Origin: Candidatus Cloacimonadota bacterium | GTDB lineage: Bacteria > Cloacimonadota > Cloacimonadia > Cloacimonadales > TCS61 | DNA: 9,850 nucleotides | Reading direction: 5' to 3' | Assembly (NCBI GenBank): GCA_016931665.1 | Contig: JAFGEH010000146.1 | Location: 1 to 9,850, forward strand | In this document: positions 1-7,885 of the stretch, in pieces | Numbering within the stretch: position 1 is the stretch's first letter | Layout of the letters: the number at the start of each line of letters is the position of its first letter | Notes under the pieces: generated by a model | Seen by the model: the letters and a program-made list of their open reading frames with translations, nothing else | Databases searched by the model: none | Told to the model about the DNA's origin: nothing | Made by a program: the position numbers and the translations under genes

Positions 1-5
1 GACCT

Positions 6-40
6 GTACGTCTGCGTACGGATAAAGTACCAAACCGGAC
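6..40 (+). promoter_or_regulatory. Paired 14-bp palindromic activator sites (UAS) upstream of permease operon
   Basis: Two imperfect palindromes lie here: GTACGTCTGCGTAC at 6-19 and GTACCAAACCGGAC at 27-40. Their starts are 21 bp apart, about two helical turns, so both would face the same side of the DNA. The same pair with the same 21-bp phase recurs at 5186-5220 and 7886-7920, and each time a -24/-12 promoter follows 53-55 bp after the pair (here at 94). The six sites fit GTWCGNAWNCGKWC with few exceptions. Paired dyads about 85-110 bp upstream of a transcription start are typical binding sites for NtrC-family enhancer-binding proteins. That the activator is of this family is inferred; no such gene is in the window. 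Confidence 0.7.
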
Positions 41-93
41 GCTGCGGAAGGATTAAAAAATCATAATATATTGCAAGATAATAGATTATAATT

Positions 94-109
94 TGGAATA
101 GTGTTTGCT
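94..109 (+). promoter_or_regulatory. rpoN-dependent promoter: Sigma-54 (-24/-12) promoter P1
   Basis: TGGAATAGTGTTTGCT carries the invariant GG (95-96) and GC (107-108) separated by 10 bases, as in the sigma-54 consensus TGGCAY-N5-TTGCW. The -12 block TTTGCT is close to ideal, and the -24 block has A in place of C after GG. Transcription should start near 120, leaving a leader of about 95 bases before the first permease. The interval back to the activator sites (41-93) is AT-rich, which would suit DNA looping. Equivalent promoters occur at 5276 and 7975. Confidence 0.72.
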
Positions 110-143
110 GCAGGAAAGATAAATCTCCGGAGGTATATTTGGA

Positions 144-221
144 ATGGGAGCATATCTTATTAAGGGCTGCCTGAAATCTGCGTGGATGAATAAACGGATT
201 AAGGGAAGAAAATATGTTTAA
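144..221 (+). CDS. Possible 25-residue leader peptide overlapping the first permease start
   Basis: This ORF is too short for normal gene calling. ATG at 144 follows a strong Shine-Dalgarno (CCGGAGG, 127-133) at a 10-base distance, and about 24 bases after the predicted P1 start. It encodes 25 residues beginning MGAYLIKGCLKSAW and ending in a Lys/Arg-rich tail (KRIKGRKYV). The stop (TAA, 219-221) lies 8 bases inside the permease gene in another frame, an arrangement typical of translational coupling. No known family is recognised. It may be a regulatory leader ORF, or the Shine-Dalgarno may be fortuitous; its composition is too short to judge as coding. Confidence 0.35.
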   Translation: MGAYLIKGCLKSAWMNKRIKGRKYV

Positions 222-2619
222 AAATTATCTTAAAATCGCGATCCGTAACCTCTGGCGTCAGAAGACTTATTCAGCCATCAACATCCTGGGCTTTGCTATC
301 GGGCTGTCTGTCTGCCTGGTGATCACTTTCTATGTGGTTGATGATCTGACCTATGACCGGATGCATGATCAACCTGAAAATGTATACCGTCTGCTGACCA
401 TAGACAGTTCAGGTTCAGAAGGGGCACTGAGTTATGCCATAACTGCCGGTCCGCTGGTAGCCAATCTGGCTGACAATGTACCTGAGATCATGGCTGCTAC
501 CAGAACCACAGTTTTCGGCCTCAATCTGCGGCGGGGGGAACCGGGCAGCGAAGCAGAAAATACCGATCAGGAAATCCTGAACTTTCGATCTCTGGCAGCT
601 GATGCCAGTTTCTTCCAAGTGTTTTCTTTTCCTATCATTGCCGGAAATCGGGAAAATCCCCTGGCCGATCCAGCGGGAGTGTACCTGACCTCAGAAACGG
701 CCAGGACCCTGTATGGCGATGAGAATCCGGTCGGGAAAGTACTGAACACGGTCAATAACAACAATATTGATTTCTATGTAGCTGGTATTCTGGCTGACGT
801 TCCCAGCAATTCCCATCTGCAGTTCGGAGCTATTGTGCCGCTCAGGATTGAGATTAATCCGGTCTGGTGGGATTCCTGGGAAAACCTGGCATTGATAGGC
901 TACTGCCGGGCTCAACCTGGCACAGATCAACAGGAATTGCAAAACAAAATCAGAGCCTATGCCCGGTCTCACGGCTTTGCCGAGGTGTTCGATACACGAC
1001 TCCAGCCCCTGCTGGATATTCATCTGGGATCGAATCATCTGCGCTATGATTATAACAATAATCGGCCCAACGACCGCCTGCAGGTTCTGACCCTGGGTAT
1101 CATAGCATTGCTGGTGCTGATAATCGCCTCGATCAACTTCATCAATCTCTCCAGTGCCAGGGCTGCCAAACGAGCCCGGGAAGTGGGGATGCGTAAAGTG
1201 ATTGGAGGTAATCGGCTTCAGCTTCTCACTCAATTTCTGGGTGAATCGGTTCTGATTACCCTGATCGCCATGTTCCTGGCACTGGTCATCTTCGAATTGG
1301 CAATTCCGCAAATGAATACCTTCCTGAACAAGGACCTGAGTTTTAATCTGATGGTCAATTTTCATATCACCCTGTTTATTATTTTGCTGGCTATTCTGAT
1401 CGGTCTGCTCTCCGGCATCTATCCTGCGCTGATCCTGGCAGGTTTTGAACCTGTGAGCGTTCTCAAAGGCAGGTTTTTCGGCACCAGCAGGGGAATAATT
1501 TTAAGGCGCATTCTGGTAATTGGCCAGTTCGCGGTTTCCATTGCTCTGCTCTGTTCGGTTCTCATCATTCTGGATCAATTGCAATTTCTCAATCGGGTCG
1601 ATCTGGGATACAGCCGTGATGATGTGGTAATATTGAACAGATTTGACGGGCAGACAGTGCAGGTCATGATCGATGAAATAAAGAATCTGCAGGGTGTGGA
1701 GCAGGTGGGGTTGAGCAGTAATCTGCCCGGGGGAGGTCTGGTGCGGATTGAAGTACGGCAGGAAGGAATTGATACCGATGCCGGCTCCATGTACGATCGT
1801 CTCTTCATTGATGACGGTTTTATAAAGACGTTAGAGATTGAAATGGCTGCCGGCAGAAATTTTAACTTCGAGCTGGCTACCGATTTGGAAGAAGCAGTTA
1901 TCATCAATGAAACTGCCGTACACCATCTGGGTTGGGCGGATCCTTTGGGAAAGAAGATCTCCATGATCCTGGAAGACGAAACCTTTGATACCCGCATTAT
2001 TGTCGGAGTGATCAGGGATATCAATTACTCCACAGCCAGGCGCAGAGTGAATCCTATGGTGCTTGTACCAGCCAATCTGAACTTCTTTCCTGTCTTTATC
2101 AAGATAAGAAACGATATGGTACCCCCAACCATTGCCGAAATCGAACATGTCTTTCAGCAGCATAATCCGGACGCTCCTTTCTTGCCGATATATCTCGATG
2201 AATTCTTCAATTTCCAGTTTGCCGGGGACCGTAATTTCGCCACCAATATGGCGGTATTTTCCGGATTGGCAATCCTGATCGCCTGCCTGGGCCTGCTGGG
2301 ACTGGCGGCTTTTGCCATCCAGCAGCGTCAGAAAGAGATTGCGGTCCGTAAAGTACTGGGCTCATCGATGCGTTCAATTGTCGTATTGCTTACCCGTGAT
2401 TTTACCCGCTGGGTACTGGTGGCCAATCTTATTGGCTGGCCTCTGGCTTATTACGGCATGAATCTCTGGCTGCAGAATTTTGTTTACCGCACCAGAATGA
2501 ATTTTCTAATTTTTCTGGTGGCAGGAATCATCGCTTTCCTGATCGCTTTCCTCACGGTCAGTTTTCAGACCGTTAAAGCCGCGCATACGAAACCGGTGGA
2601 AGCCTTGAAATATGAATAG
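214..2619 (+). CDS. ABC transporter permease, double MacB-PCD/FtsX type (801 aa)
   Basis: This is an inner-membrane permease of the MacB/FtsX (type VII ABC) superfamily, in the long form where two MacB-PCD plus FtsX units are fused. The first helix is at about residues 20-43 (SAINILGFAIGLSVCLV), followed by a periplasmic domain to about 285. Three FtsX helices come next, with the cytoplasmic coupling motif REVGMRK at 322-328. A fifth helix near 430-450 opens a second periplasmic domain. The last three helices follow from about 680, with the second coupling motif KEIAVRK at 707-713, and the protein ends VEALKYE as relatives do. AAGGGAAG at 201-208 supports the start. No ATPase gene is in the window, so its LolD/MacB-type nucleotide-binding partner must be elsewhere. 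These proteins do mechanotransmission across the envelope (lipoprotein, peptide or drug export); the substrate here is unknown. It is the first gene under sigma-54 promoter P1. Confidence 0.93.
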   Translation: MFKNYLKIAIRNLWRQKTYSAINILGFAIGLSVCLVITFYVVDDLTYDRMHDQPENVYRLLTIDSSGSEGALSYAITAGPLVANLADNVPEIMAATRTTVFGLNLRRGEPGSEAENTDQEILNFRSLAADASFFQVFSFPIIAGNRENPLADPAGVYLTSETARTLYGDENPVGKVLNTVNNNNIDFYVAGILADVPSNSHLQFGAIVPLRIEINPVWWDSWENLALIGYCRAQPGTDQQELQNKIRAYARSHGFAEVFDTRLQPLLDIHLGSNHLRYDYNNNRPNDRLQVLTLGIIALLVLIIASINFINLSSARAAKRAREVGMRKVIGGNRLQLLTQFLGESVLITLIAMFLALVIFELAIPQMNTFLNKDLSFNLMVNFHITLFIILLAILIGLLSGIYPALILAGFEPVSVLKGRFFGTSRGIILRRILVIGQFAVSIALLCSVLIILDQLQFLNRVDLGYSRDDVVILNRFDGQTVQVMIDEIKNLQGVEQVGLSSNLPGGGLVRIEVRQEGIDTDAGSMYDRLFIDDGFIKTLEIEMAAGRNFNFELATDLEEAVIINETAVHHLGWADPLGKKISMILEDETFDTRIIVGVIRDINYSTARRRVNPMVLVPANLNFFPVFIKIRNDMVPPTIAEIEHVFQQHNPDAPFLPIYLDEFFNFQFAGDRNFATNMAVFSGLAILIACLGLLGLAAFAIQQRQKEIAVRKVLGSSMRSIVVLLTRDFTRWVLVANLIGWPLAYYGMNLWLQNFVYRTRMNFLIFLVAGIIAFLIAFLTVSFQTVKAAHTKPVEALKYE

Positions 2620-2643
2620 ATTATTTTTACCAGGGTAAAGCCC

Positions 2644-5076
2644 ATGTTTAAAAACCTGTTTCTGGTCGCTCTCCGCAATCTGCAGCGGGATAAATTCTAT
2701 ACTCTGCTCAATATCCTGGGATTAACCATCGGAATCGCCTGCAGCTTTCTGATCTTTCTCTATATCCAGTCCGAGCTGTCTTATGACAGGTTCTATCCCG
2801 GAGCTGATAATATATACAGGCTCGGCTGTACAAATAATATGGGCGGGAAAATCGACAGTTATTGCAATGCTCCCCGGCCCGTAAGCCCCATGTTCAAACA
2901 ACTCTATCCGGAAGTTCAGGCCGTAACCAGAGTCTGCGGAATCAACGGACTGTATACTCATTCCGCCAATCTGGTTCATGATCGGAATATCTACAATACG
3001 GACCGGATCTTTGCTGTGGATTCCACCTTCTTCCAGGTTTTTCAGGTCGAATTCCTGCAGGGTGATGCCAACCAGGCCTTGCGTCCGGGAGCCTCGATTG
3101 TGGTCACTGAAACTCTAGCCAGGAGTATTTTCGGTTCTCAATCAGCTTTCGGTAAAACTCTGATTCTGGATAACCGTTTTCCCCTGACAGTAACGGGTGT
3201 ACTCAGGGATTTGCCGGGGAGAACCCATTTCCCCTATGATGCCCTCCTGCCCTGGAATAGCGTCTACCGGCAGGGAGAAGAAAATGCCTGGTACGGCTGG
3301 CATGTTTACCATTATCTCCGGCTGGCTGAAGGTACCGATTCACAGCTGCTGGAAGCAAAATTTCCTGCCTTCTATGAAGAACGCATGGCTGAAACCTTTG
3401 CCCGTCTGAACGGTAGCAGCAGCCTGTTCCTGCAGCCTCTCACATCTATCAGGTTGTATTCCGACCTGACCTGGGAAATGTATCCCAACGGTGATATCGA
3501 TAATCTCTATATCTTCGGGATAATCGGCCTCTTTCTGCTGCTGATCGCCTCGATCAATTATACTAATCTGACCACCGCCCGTTCCCTCCGACGGAGTCAG
3601 GAAGTGGGGATGCGGAAGATTTTCGGTTCTCACCGGACTCCGCTGATCTGGCAATTCATGTCTGAATCAGTTATACTATCCCTTGCTGCGGCTTTTCTCG
3701 CTCTCTGGCTGGTGGAACTCCTGCTACCGATCTTCAACTCGATCACCTCAGTGGATTTAACATTCAGCCTGATTGATAATTGCCAATACCTGGCCGGTTT
3801 ATTTCTGCTCGGCCTGCTGCTGGGTATTCTGGGAGGTATCTATCCGGCTCTGTTTCTATCCCGTTTTACCCCTGTGCAAACCCTGAAAGCTTATTCCCGG
3901 CGGGGTGTGAAAGGTGCACTGCTCAGAAAAATACTGATTCTTCTGCAATTCACCATTTCCATATCCCTGATCATTTGTACCATAGTGGTAGGCAAACAGG
4001 TTAATTATGCCAGGCACAAGGAGCTCGGTTACAATCGGCAGAATGTGCTGGTAATTCCCGTAGCGGATACTTTGATTGACCGGAGTATCGTCCGTTTTCA
4101 GGAAGAACTGCGCAAGTATCCCGATATTATTGCCACAGCTGCTTCCTTCAATATTCCCGGTACCACCTTCAACCGTTTCCCGGCCCGTCTGGAAAACAGC
4201 GCAGGAGAAATTGAACAGATGAGCTGCCAGTTCATGCAGATCGATTATGGATTTCTGGAAACCATGCAGATTCCCCTGATCACCGGCAGGAATTACAGCC
4301 GCGATAGGGAACAGCAGTGGTTCCAGTCGGTGCTGGTCAATGAATCTCTGGTCAGACGCCTGGGCTGGGAAGAACCCCTGGGGAAAAGAGTGCTGGCTTT
4401 TACGGATAGTCTGAATAATCCAATTTATATGAATGTGATCGGAGTAGTCCGCGACTTTCATTCCACTTCGTTAAGGCAGGAGATCTATCCCATTCTGATC
4501 TATCTGATACCTGATAACGGCAATATATTCTACCGCGAAAATAAAAGACTGTATATACGGATGCAGGGTCAGAATCTCAATTCGACGATTGATTTTGTGA
4601 GAAATCTCTGGCAGGAGTTCACTCCGGATAACCCCATGCCTTATTTTTTCCTGGATGCCAGGCTGGAAGCCTTGTATCAGGCGGATGATAAACTGGTAAA
4701 ACTGATTGGTTATTTTACCGGACTGAGTATCCTGATCGCCTGTCTGGGACTGTTCGGGCTGGCAGCCTTCACGGTGGAACAAAGGCTCAGGGAAATAGGC
4801 ATCAGAAAAGTAATGGGATCAACCACCTTCCAGCTGATATTCCTCTTGTCCCTTGATTTCACGAGACTGATTATCCTGGCTAACATCTTTGCCTGGCCCC
4901 TGGCCTTCTTCAGTATGCGGAACTGGCTGCAGAATTTTGCCTACCGCACCAACATGGAACTCTGGATCTTTCTGATGGCAGCTTTCATCGCTCTGCTGAT
5001 TGCATTTCTGACGGTAAGTTTTCAGACCCTGAAAGCTTCCCGTATCAATCCGGCTGATGTGCTGAAATATGAATGA
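2644..5076 (+). CDS. ABC transporter permease, double MacB-PCD/FtsX type, tandem paralog (810 aa)
   Basis: This second permease has the same architecture as its upstream neighbour and is clearly paralogous. The start MFKNLFLVALRNLQRDKFY resembles MFKNYLKIAIRNLWRQKTY, and both share WLQNF-YRT and FLTVSFQT near the C-terminus and end LKYE. The first helix is at about residues 20-42 and a periplasmic domain runs to about 285. FtsX helices start at about 288, with coupling motifs QEVGMRK (319-325) and REIGIRK (716-722). The gap from the previous stop is only 24 bases with no terminator, so the two are almost certainly co-transcribed from P1. The Shine-Dalgarno is modest (AGGG, 2632-2635). The two could form a heterodimeric permease sharing one separately encoded ATPase, or be two independent homodimers; the sequence cannot decide. 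No intrinsic terminator is obvious after the stop. Confidence 0.93.
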   Translation: MFKNLFLVALRNLQRDKFYTLLNILGLTIGIACSFLIFLYIQSELSYDRFYPGADNIYRLGCTNNMGGKIDSYCNAPRPVSPMFKQLYPEVQAVTRVCGINGLYTHSANLVHDRNIYNTDRIFAVDSTFFQVFQVEFLQGDANQALRPGASIVVTETLARSIFGSQSAFGKTLILDNRFPLTVTGVLRDLPGRTHFPYDALLPWNSVYRQGEENAWYGWHVYHYLRLAEGTDSQLLEAKFPAFYEERMAETFARLNGSSSLFLQPLTSIRLYSDLTWEMYPNGDIDNLYIFGIIGLFLLLIASINYTNLTTARSLRRSQEVGMRKIFGSHRTPLIWQFMSESVILSLAAAFLALWLVELLLPIFNSITSVDLTFSLIDNCQYLAGLFLLGLLLGILGGIYPALFLSRFTPVQTLKAYSRRGVKGALLRKILILLQFTISISLIICTIVVGKQVNYARHKELGYNRQNVLVIPVADTLIDRSIVRFQEELRKYPDIIATAASFNIPGTTFNRFPARLENSAGEIEQMSCQFMQIDYGFLETMQIPLITGRNYSRDREQQWFQSVLVNESLVRRLGWEEPLGKRVLAFTDSLNNPIYMNVIGVVRDFHSTSLRQEIYPILIYLIPDNGNIFYRENKRLYIRMQGQNLNSTIDFVRNLWQEFTPDNPMPYFFLDARLEALYQADDKLVKLIGYFTGLSILIACLGLFGLAAFTVEQRLREIGIRKVMGSTTFQLIFLLSLDFTRLIILANIFAWPLAFFSMRNWLQNFAYRTNMELWIFLMAAFIALLIAFLTVSFQTLKASRINPADVLKYE

Positions 5077-5185
5077 TCATTACTGTTTCGGATTATCTTG
5101 AAACAACTTCATCCCTGTAAGACTTACACCCAAACACCCTCCTCGAAGAACCGTATCCCTCAAGAACTGTCAGATTTCTAATTCC

Positions 5186-5220
5186 GTACGCAAGCGGACA
5201 ACTATCGTTCGCATACGTTC
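5186..5220 (+). promoter_or_regulatory. Paired 14-bp palindromic activator sites upstream of P2
   Basis: GTACGCAAGCGGAC lies at 5186-5199 and GTTCGCATACGTTC at 5207-5220, with starts again exactly 21 bp apart. An ungapped comparison with the pair at 7886-7921 gives about 25 identical bases of 36. Identities concentrate in the palindrome arms and the 7-bp spacers differ, as expected for selected protein-binding sites. The pair ends 55 bp before the -24 element at 5276. The rest of 5077-5323 shows only a short palindrome, TGTAAGACTTACA (5116-5128), of unknown meaning. Confidence 0.7.
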
Positions 5221-5275
5221 AGAATATCATTAGAAATAAAATCTTAATACATTGATATGTAATATGATAGCAATA

Positions 5276-5291
5276 TGGAATCAAAAATGCT
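5276..5291 (+). promoter_or_regulatory. rpoN-dependent promoter: Sigma-54 (-24/-12) promoter P2
   Basis: TGGAATCAAAAATGCT has GG (5277-5278) and GC (5289-5290) with 10 bases between, which is the diagnostic sigma-54 spacing. It matches the promoter at 7975 at 14 of 16 positions, and both are preceded by AGCAATATG (5269-5277 and 7962-7970). Transcription is predicted from about 5302, only some 10 bases before the Shine-Dalgarno of the small gene at 5324. It may also read through into the ankyrin-MBL gene, since no terminator hairpin is evident between. Confidence 0.72.
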
Positions 5292-5323
5292 GCTGATAAT
5301 TACTGATATTGAGGAGGAAGCAA

Positions 5324-5519
5324 ATGAAAAAGAAGGAATCCTTCAGCAGAAATCTGATGCGGATGCTGATGCACTTCTATTTTGCTCAGCTTTATCAGGA
5401 TTGATCAGTCGAACCAGCCGGAACTGCTGCCAAGCAGGACGGATTCTGTCCGGATTGACCTTCTGATAGCTCATTATCGGGAATTATGGGATTCTGGAAA
5501 CATTTTTGCTTTAATTTAA
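5324..5519 (+). pseudogene. Small gene broken by a frameshift (about 65 aa if restored), unknown function
   Basis: ATG at 5324 follows an excellent Shine-Dalgarno (GAGGAGG, 5311-5317) about 22 bases after the P2 start. The frame encodes MKKKESFSRNLMRML and onward for 26 residues, then stops at TGA 5402-5404. The +1 frame, open from 5370, continues with coding-like sequence (DQSNQPELLPSRTDSVRIDL, then ending in ELWDSGNIFALI) to TAA at 5517-5519. Removing one base, or adding two, anywhere between 5370 and 5404 gives a single protein of about 65 residues. It has a basic start, a short hydrophobic stretch and a polar C-terminal half. No family is recognised. It could be a recent pseudogene, a sequencing or assembly error, or less likely a programmed +1 shift at the GAT-TGA stop. 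Confidence 0.45.
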
Positions 5520-5574
5520 GATGATAGAAAATTGAGACCTCGTCAAATCTGGGGGATAGGGGTTCTCGAGAGGT

Positions 5575-5630
5575 TGAGTGAATTAAAAGAGCAAACATCC
5601 ACATTCTCTATTCATCAGTACATTCACTCA
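5575..5630. repeat. 9-bp inverted repeat in the leader of the ankyrin gene
   Basis: TGAGTGAAT (5575-5583) is exactly complementary to ATTCACTCA (5622-5630) across a 38-base interval. In RNA this could form a long-range stem just upstream of the ankyrin-MBL gene. It is followed by an AT-rich stretch with a T-run near 5645, but the 38-base loop makes a conventional terminator unlikely. It could equally be chance. Nothing else was found in 5520-5687, and no convincing housekeeping promoter was seen. Confidence 0.25.
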
Positions 5631-5687
5631 TTATATCATTTAATCTTTTTTACCTGATTACTATCAGTAAACTGAAAGGAGAATAGC

Positions 5688-7829
5688 ATGAACTGCAAAA
5701 CTAAAGCTTTGATTACCTGTTGTATTTTTCTTGCAATCTGCCCGTTCCTGGAGGCAGGAAATCTGTTTGATTACATCGAAATCAATGATCTTGATAACGT
5801 GAAAAGAATAATTATGGATCATCCGGACAGCCTGGAGGCAATCAGCCACCGGGGCTTAAGCCCGGTGAATCATGCTGCCCTCAAAGGTAATCTGGAGATG
5901 GTCCGATTCCTGTCTGAACAGGGTGCCGACCTGCTCAGAGGAGATAACGAGAACAGTTGTGCCTTGCATAATGCTGCTGCGCAGAACCATTTCGAGGTTG
6001 TGCGCTTTCTGGTGGAACAGGGAGTAGATATCAATATTCAGGATGATAATGATACAACCCCCATGATTTTCGCTGTTGTACACGATAATCCGGAGATGAT
6101 CAGCTACCTGCTGGAACAGGGGGCAGATCCGGCTATTGCCAATATCAATGGCAATACTGCCTTCCTGAACAGCATGTTCAGCGGTAACCTGGCAATTGTT
6201 AAAATGATCCGGGAGCGTATCCCAAATATTAATGAAACCAATCTCTGGGGCGTAAATGCTCTGATCTATACCGCCTGGAAAGGTTATGGTGAAATTGTGG
6301 ATTATCTGATAGAAGAAGGAGTTGATATTCATCATTTCAGCAATTCAGGAGAGAACGCCCTGGTCTGGGCAGTGGTGGCTGAACGCTTTGAAATTGCCGA
6401 AAAACTCATGCAGCATGGCCTTTCTATGCAGGACCGGGACCAGTTCGGGCGTACCCCGCTCTTTGCCGCCTATAAATCTTCCCTGGAATCGGTAAAATTC
6501 ATGCTTGAGCAGGGAGCTGAAATCAATGCCGCTGATTCCACCGGGAATATTCCCCTGCATATGGCAGCCTGGAGAGGAAGTACCGAGGTGGTTGATTATC
6601 TGCTGACCCGGGGGGCTGATATCAACATCAGGGCTGATAATGGCTGGACTCCTCTGCTTAATGCCGTGCTGGGTGACAGCCTGGAAATGGTAAAATTGCT
6701 GCTGGATCACGGAGCAGCAATAAATCAGGATTGTGTGGCCGGGCAAGATGACTGCCGGCTGCTGGATGGCTCACCTCTTCATATTGCTGCCAAAAGAGGG
6801 AACAGCGAAGTAGCCGATCTGCTCATTCAATATAAGGCCGATCTTAATATCAAGGATGAAAAATGGGGGTGTACTCCCTTACATTACGCTGCCATGCTGG
6901 GCAAAACCGGCATTATATCTCTCCTGGCTGAGCAGGGAGCCGATCTGAATTGCCGGGATGAGCTGGAACATACTCCCGCTTATTATGCCATTCGTTTTTC
7001 CCATCCGGATATTGCTGAATATCTAACAGCCAGAGGTGCTGAAACCGGCAAAGTAGAAGAGCTCTATGCCAGGGATCTGCTATCTGAAAAATTGCAGGAC
7101 GGAGAAGCTTATATCTGGTACCTTTATCACAGCGCCATTGCCCTCAAAACGAAAGAACATCTTCTGATCTTCGACTACTTCAATCCGGAAACTGCACCCG
7201 CTGAACCTTCCATCAACAACGGCTGGATCGTTCCCGCTGAGATCAGTGACCAGGATGTAATCGTCTTCGTCTCCCATCAGCATAGGGACCACTACGATCC
7301 GGTGATCTTCGAATGGAAACAGGAGATACCTGGTATTACCTATATTATGGGTTTCGATCCCGGCCTGGCTCAGGAGTATGTTGTTCTGGAAGGCAGGTCA
7401 GATGCGGAGATCAATGGCGTGAAGATTCACACGATTGCCTCCAATGACAGCGGGGTGGGATTCCTGGTACAGGTTGATGGTGTTAATTTCCTACATATAG
7501 GTGATCATGCCAACCGGGAAAGGGACTTTTCCGGGAACTATCTTACGGAAATAGAATATCTAAAGGAGTTGAATATTCCGGTAGATGTGTCTGCAATGCC
7601 CATCAGCGGCTGCGGTTTCAGGGATCTGGAAGCGGTCCGCCTGGGAGTTTACAGGACAATTGAAATATTGAAACCAGGGATGCTTCTACCCGTACATGCC
7701 GGATCAGATACCTATCGCTATCGGGAATTCGCCCGGCAGATGAAGGAAAACAACGTTGAAATTCCAGTTCTTAATGCTGTATCCATGGGTGACAGGTTTC
7801 ATTTTCAAAAAGGAAAACTGATCAGATAG
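5688..7829 (+). CDS. Exported ankyrin-repeat protein with C-terminal metallo-beta-lactamase-fold domain (713 aa)
   Basis: An N-terminal signal peptide (residues 1 to about 23, basic start, hydrophobic core ICCI/FLAIC region, LEAG before the mature part) predicts secretion; there is no good lipobox. Residues about 24-455 contain about 13 ankyrin repeats (for example TPLHYAAMLGKTGIISLLAE). Repeats 5 to 7 are degenerate and there is an insertion in repeat 10 (QDCVAGQDDCRLLDGS). From about 470 comes an MBL-fold domain of the UlaG-like/Lactamase_B_2 kind. It has the metal motif H530-Q-H-R-D534-H535, HIGDH at 603-607 (D606 the likely bridging Asp) and PVHAG with H670. The metal ligands look intact, so a hydrolase is expected, with substrate unknown. 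The ankyrin array probably binds a protein partner in the envelope. AAAGGAG at 5675-5681 fixes the start. It may be expressed from P2, 386 bases upstream, or from an unseen promoter. Confidence 0.9.
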   Translation: MNCKTKALITCCIFLAICPFLEAGNLFDYIEINDLDNVKRIIMDHPDSLEAISHRGLSPVNHAALKGNLEMVRFLSEQGADLLRGDNENSCALHNAAAQNHFEVVRFLVEQGVDINIQDDNDTTPMIFAVVHDNPEMISYLLEQGADPAIANINGNTAFLNSMFSGNLAIVKMIRERIPNINETNLWGVNALIYTAWKGYGEIVDYLIEEGVDIHHFSNSGENALVWAVVAERFEIAEKLMQHGLSMQDRDQFGRTPLFAAYKSSLESVKFMLEQGAEINAADSTGNIPLHMAAWRGSTEVVDYLLTRGADINIRADNGWTPLLNAVLGDSLEMVKLLLDHGAAINQDCVAGQDDCRLLDGSPLHIAAKRGNSEVADLLIQYKADLNIKDEKWGCTPLHYAAMLGKTGIISLLAEQGADLNCRDELEHTPAYYAIRFSHPDIAEYLTARGAETGKVEELYARDLLSEKLQDGEAYIWYLYHSAIALKTKEHLLIFDYFNPETAPAEPSINNGWIVPAEISDQDVIVFVSHQHRDHYDPVIFEWKQEIPGITYIMGFDPGLAQEYVVLEGRSDAEINGVKIHTIASNDSGVGFLVQVDGVNFLHIGDHANRERDFSGNYLTEIEYLKELNIPVDVSAMPISGCGFRDLEAVRLGVYRTIEILKPGMLLPVHAGSDTYRYREFARQMKENNVEIPVLNAVSMGDRFHFQKGKLIR

Positions 7830-7885
7830 ATGCAAAATGAATATCCCTGACAGGAGTGTAATCTACTTAACTCGGCCGGCTGCCT

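Noticed and set aside
6..40. CRISPR array or simple tandem repeat
   Set aside because: There are only two units per locus, the 7-bp spacers are too short, and unit similarity is confined to palindrome arms; binding sites explain it better.
1..66. Possible 3' end of an upstream gene (open frames ending at 54-56 or 64-66)
   Set aside because: Two frames are open from the window edge and neither gives a recognisable tail. The stretch also contains the paired activator sites, so it is more likely non-coding.
71..92. Housekeeping promoter TTGCAA / TATAAT upstream of the first permease
   Set aside because: The spacing of 10 bases is far too short for sigma-70. The -24/-12 element nearby fits much better and recurs at two other loci.
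691..1365. Reverse-strand ORF of 224 codons within the first permease
   Set aside because: It lies wholly inside a well-supported permease on the other strand, has no domain-like sequence and no ribosome site; it is a shadow of biased codon use. The 201-codon reverse ORF at 3856-4461 is rejected for the same reasons.
5084..5105. TGTTTC/GAAACA hairpin as terminator of the permease operon
   Set aside because: The stem is AT-rich, 6 bp with a 10-base loop, and lacks a following T-tract.
5275..5466. 63-codon ORF starting inside promoter P2
   Set aside because: Its ATG at 5275 overlaps the -24 element, so it would lie upstream of the transcript start. The frame at 5324 with GAGGAGG is better supported.
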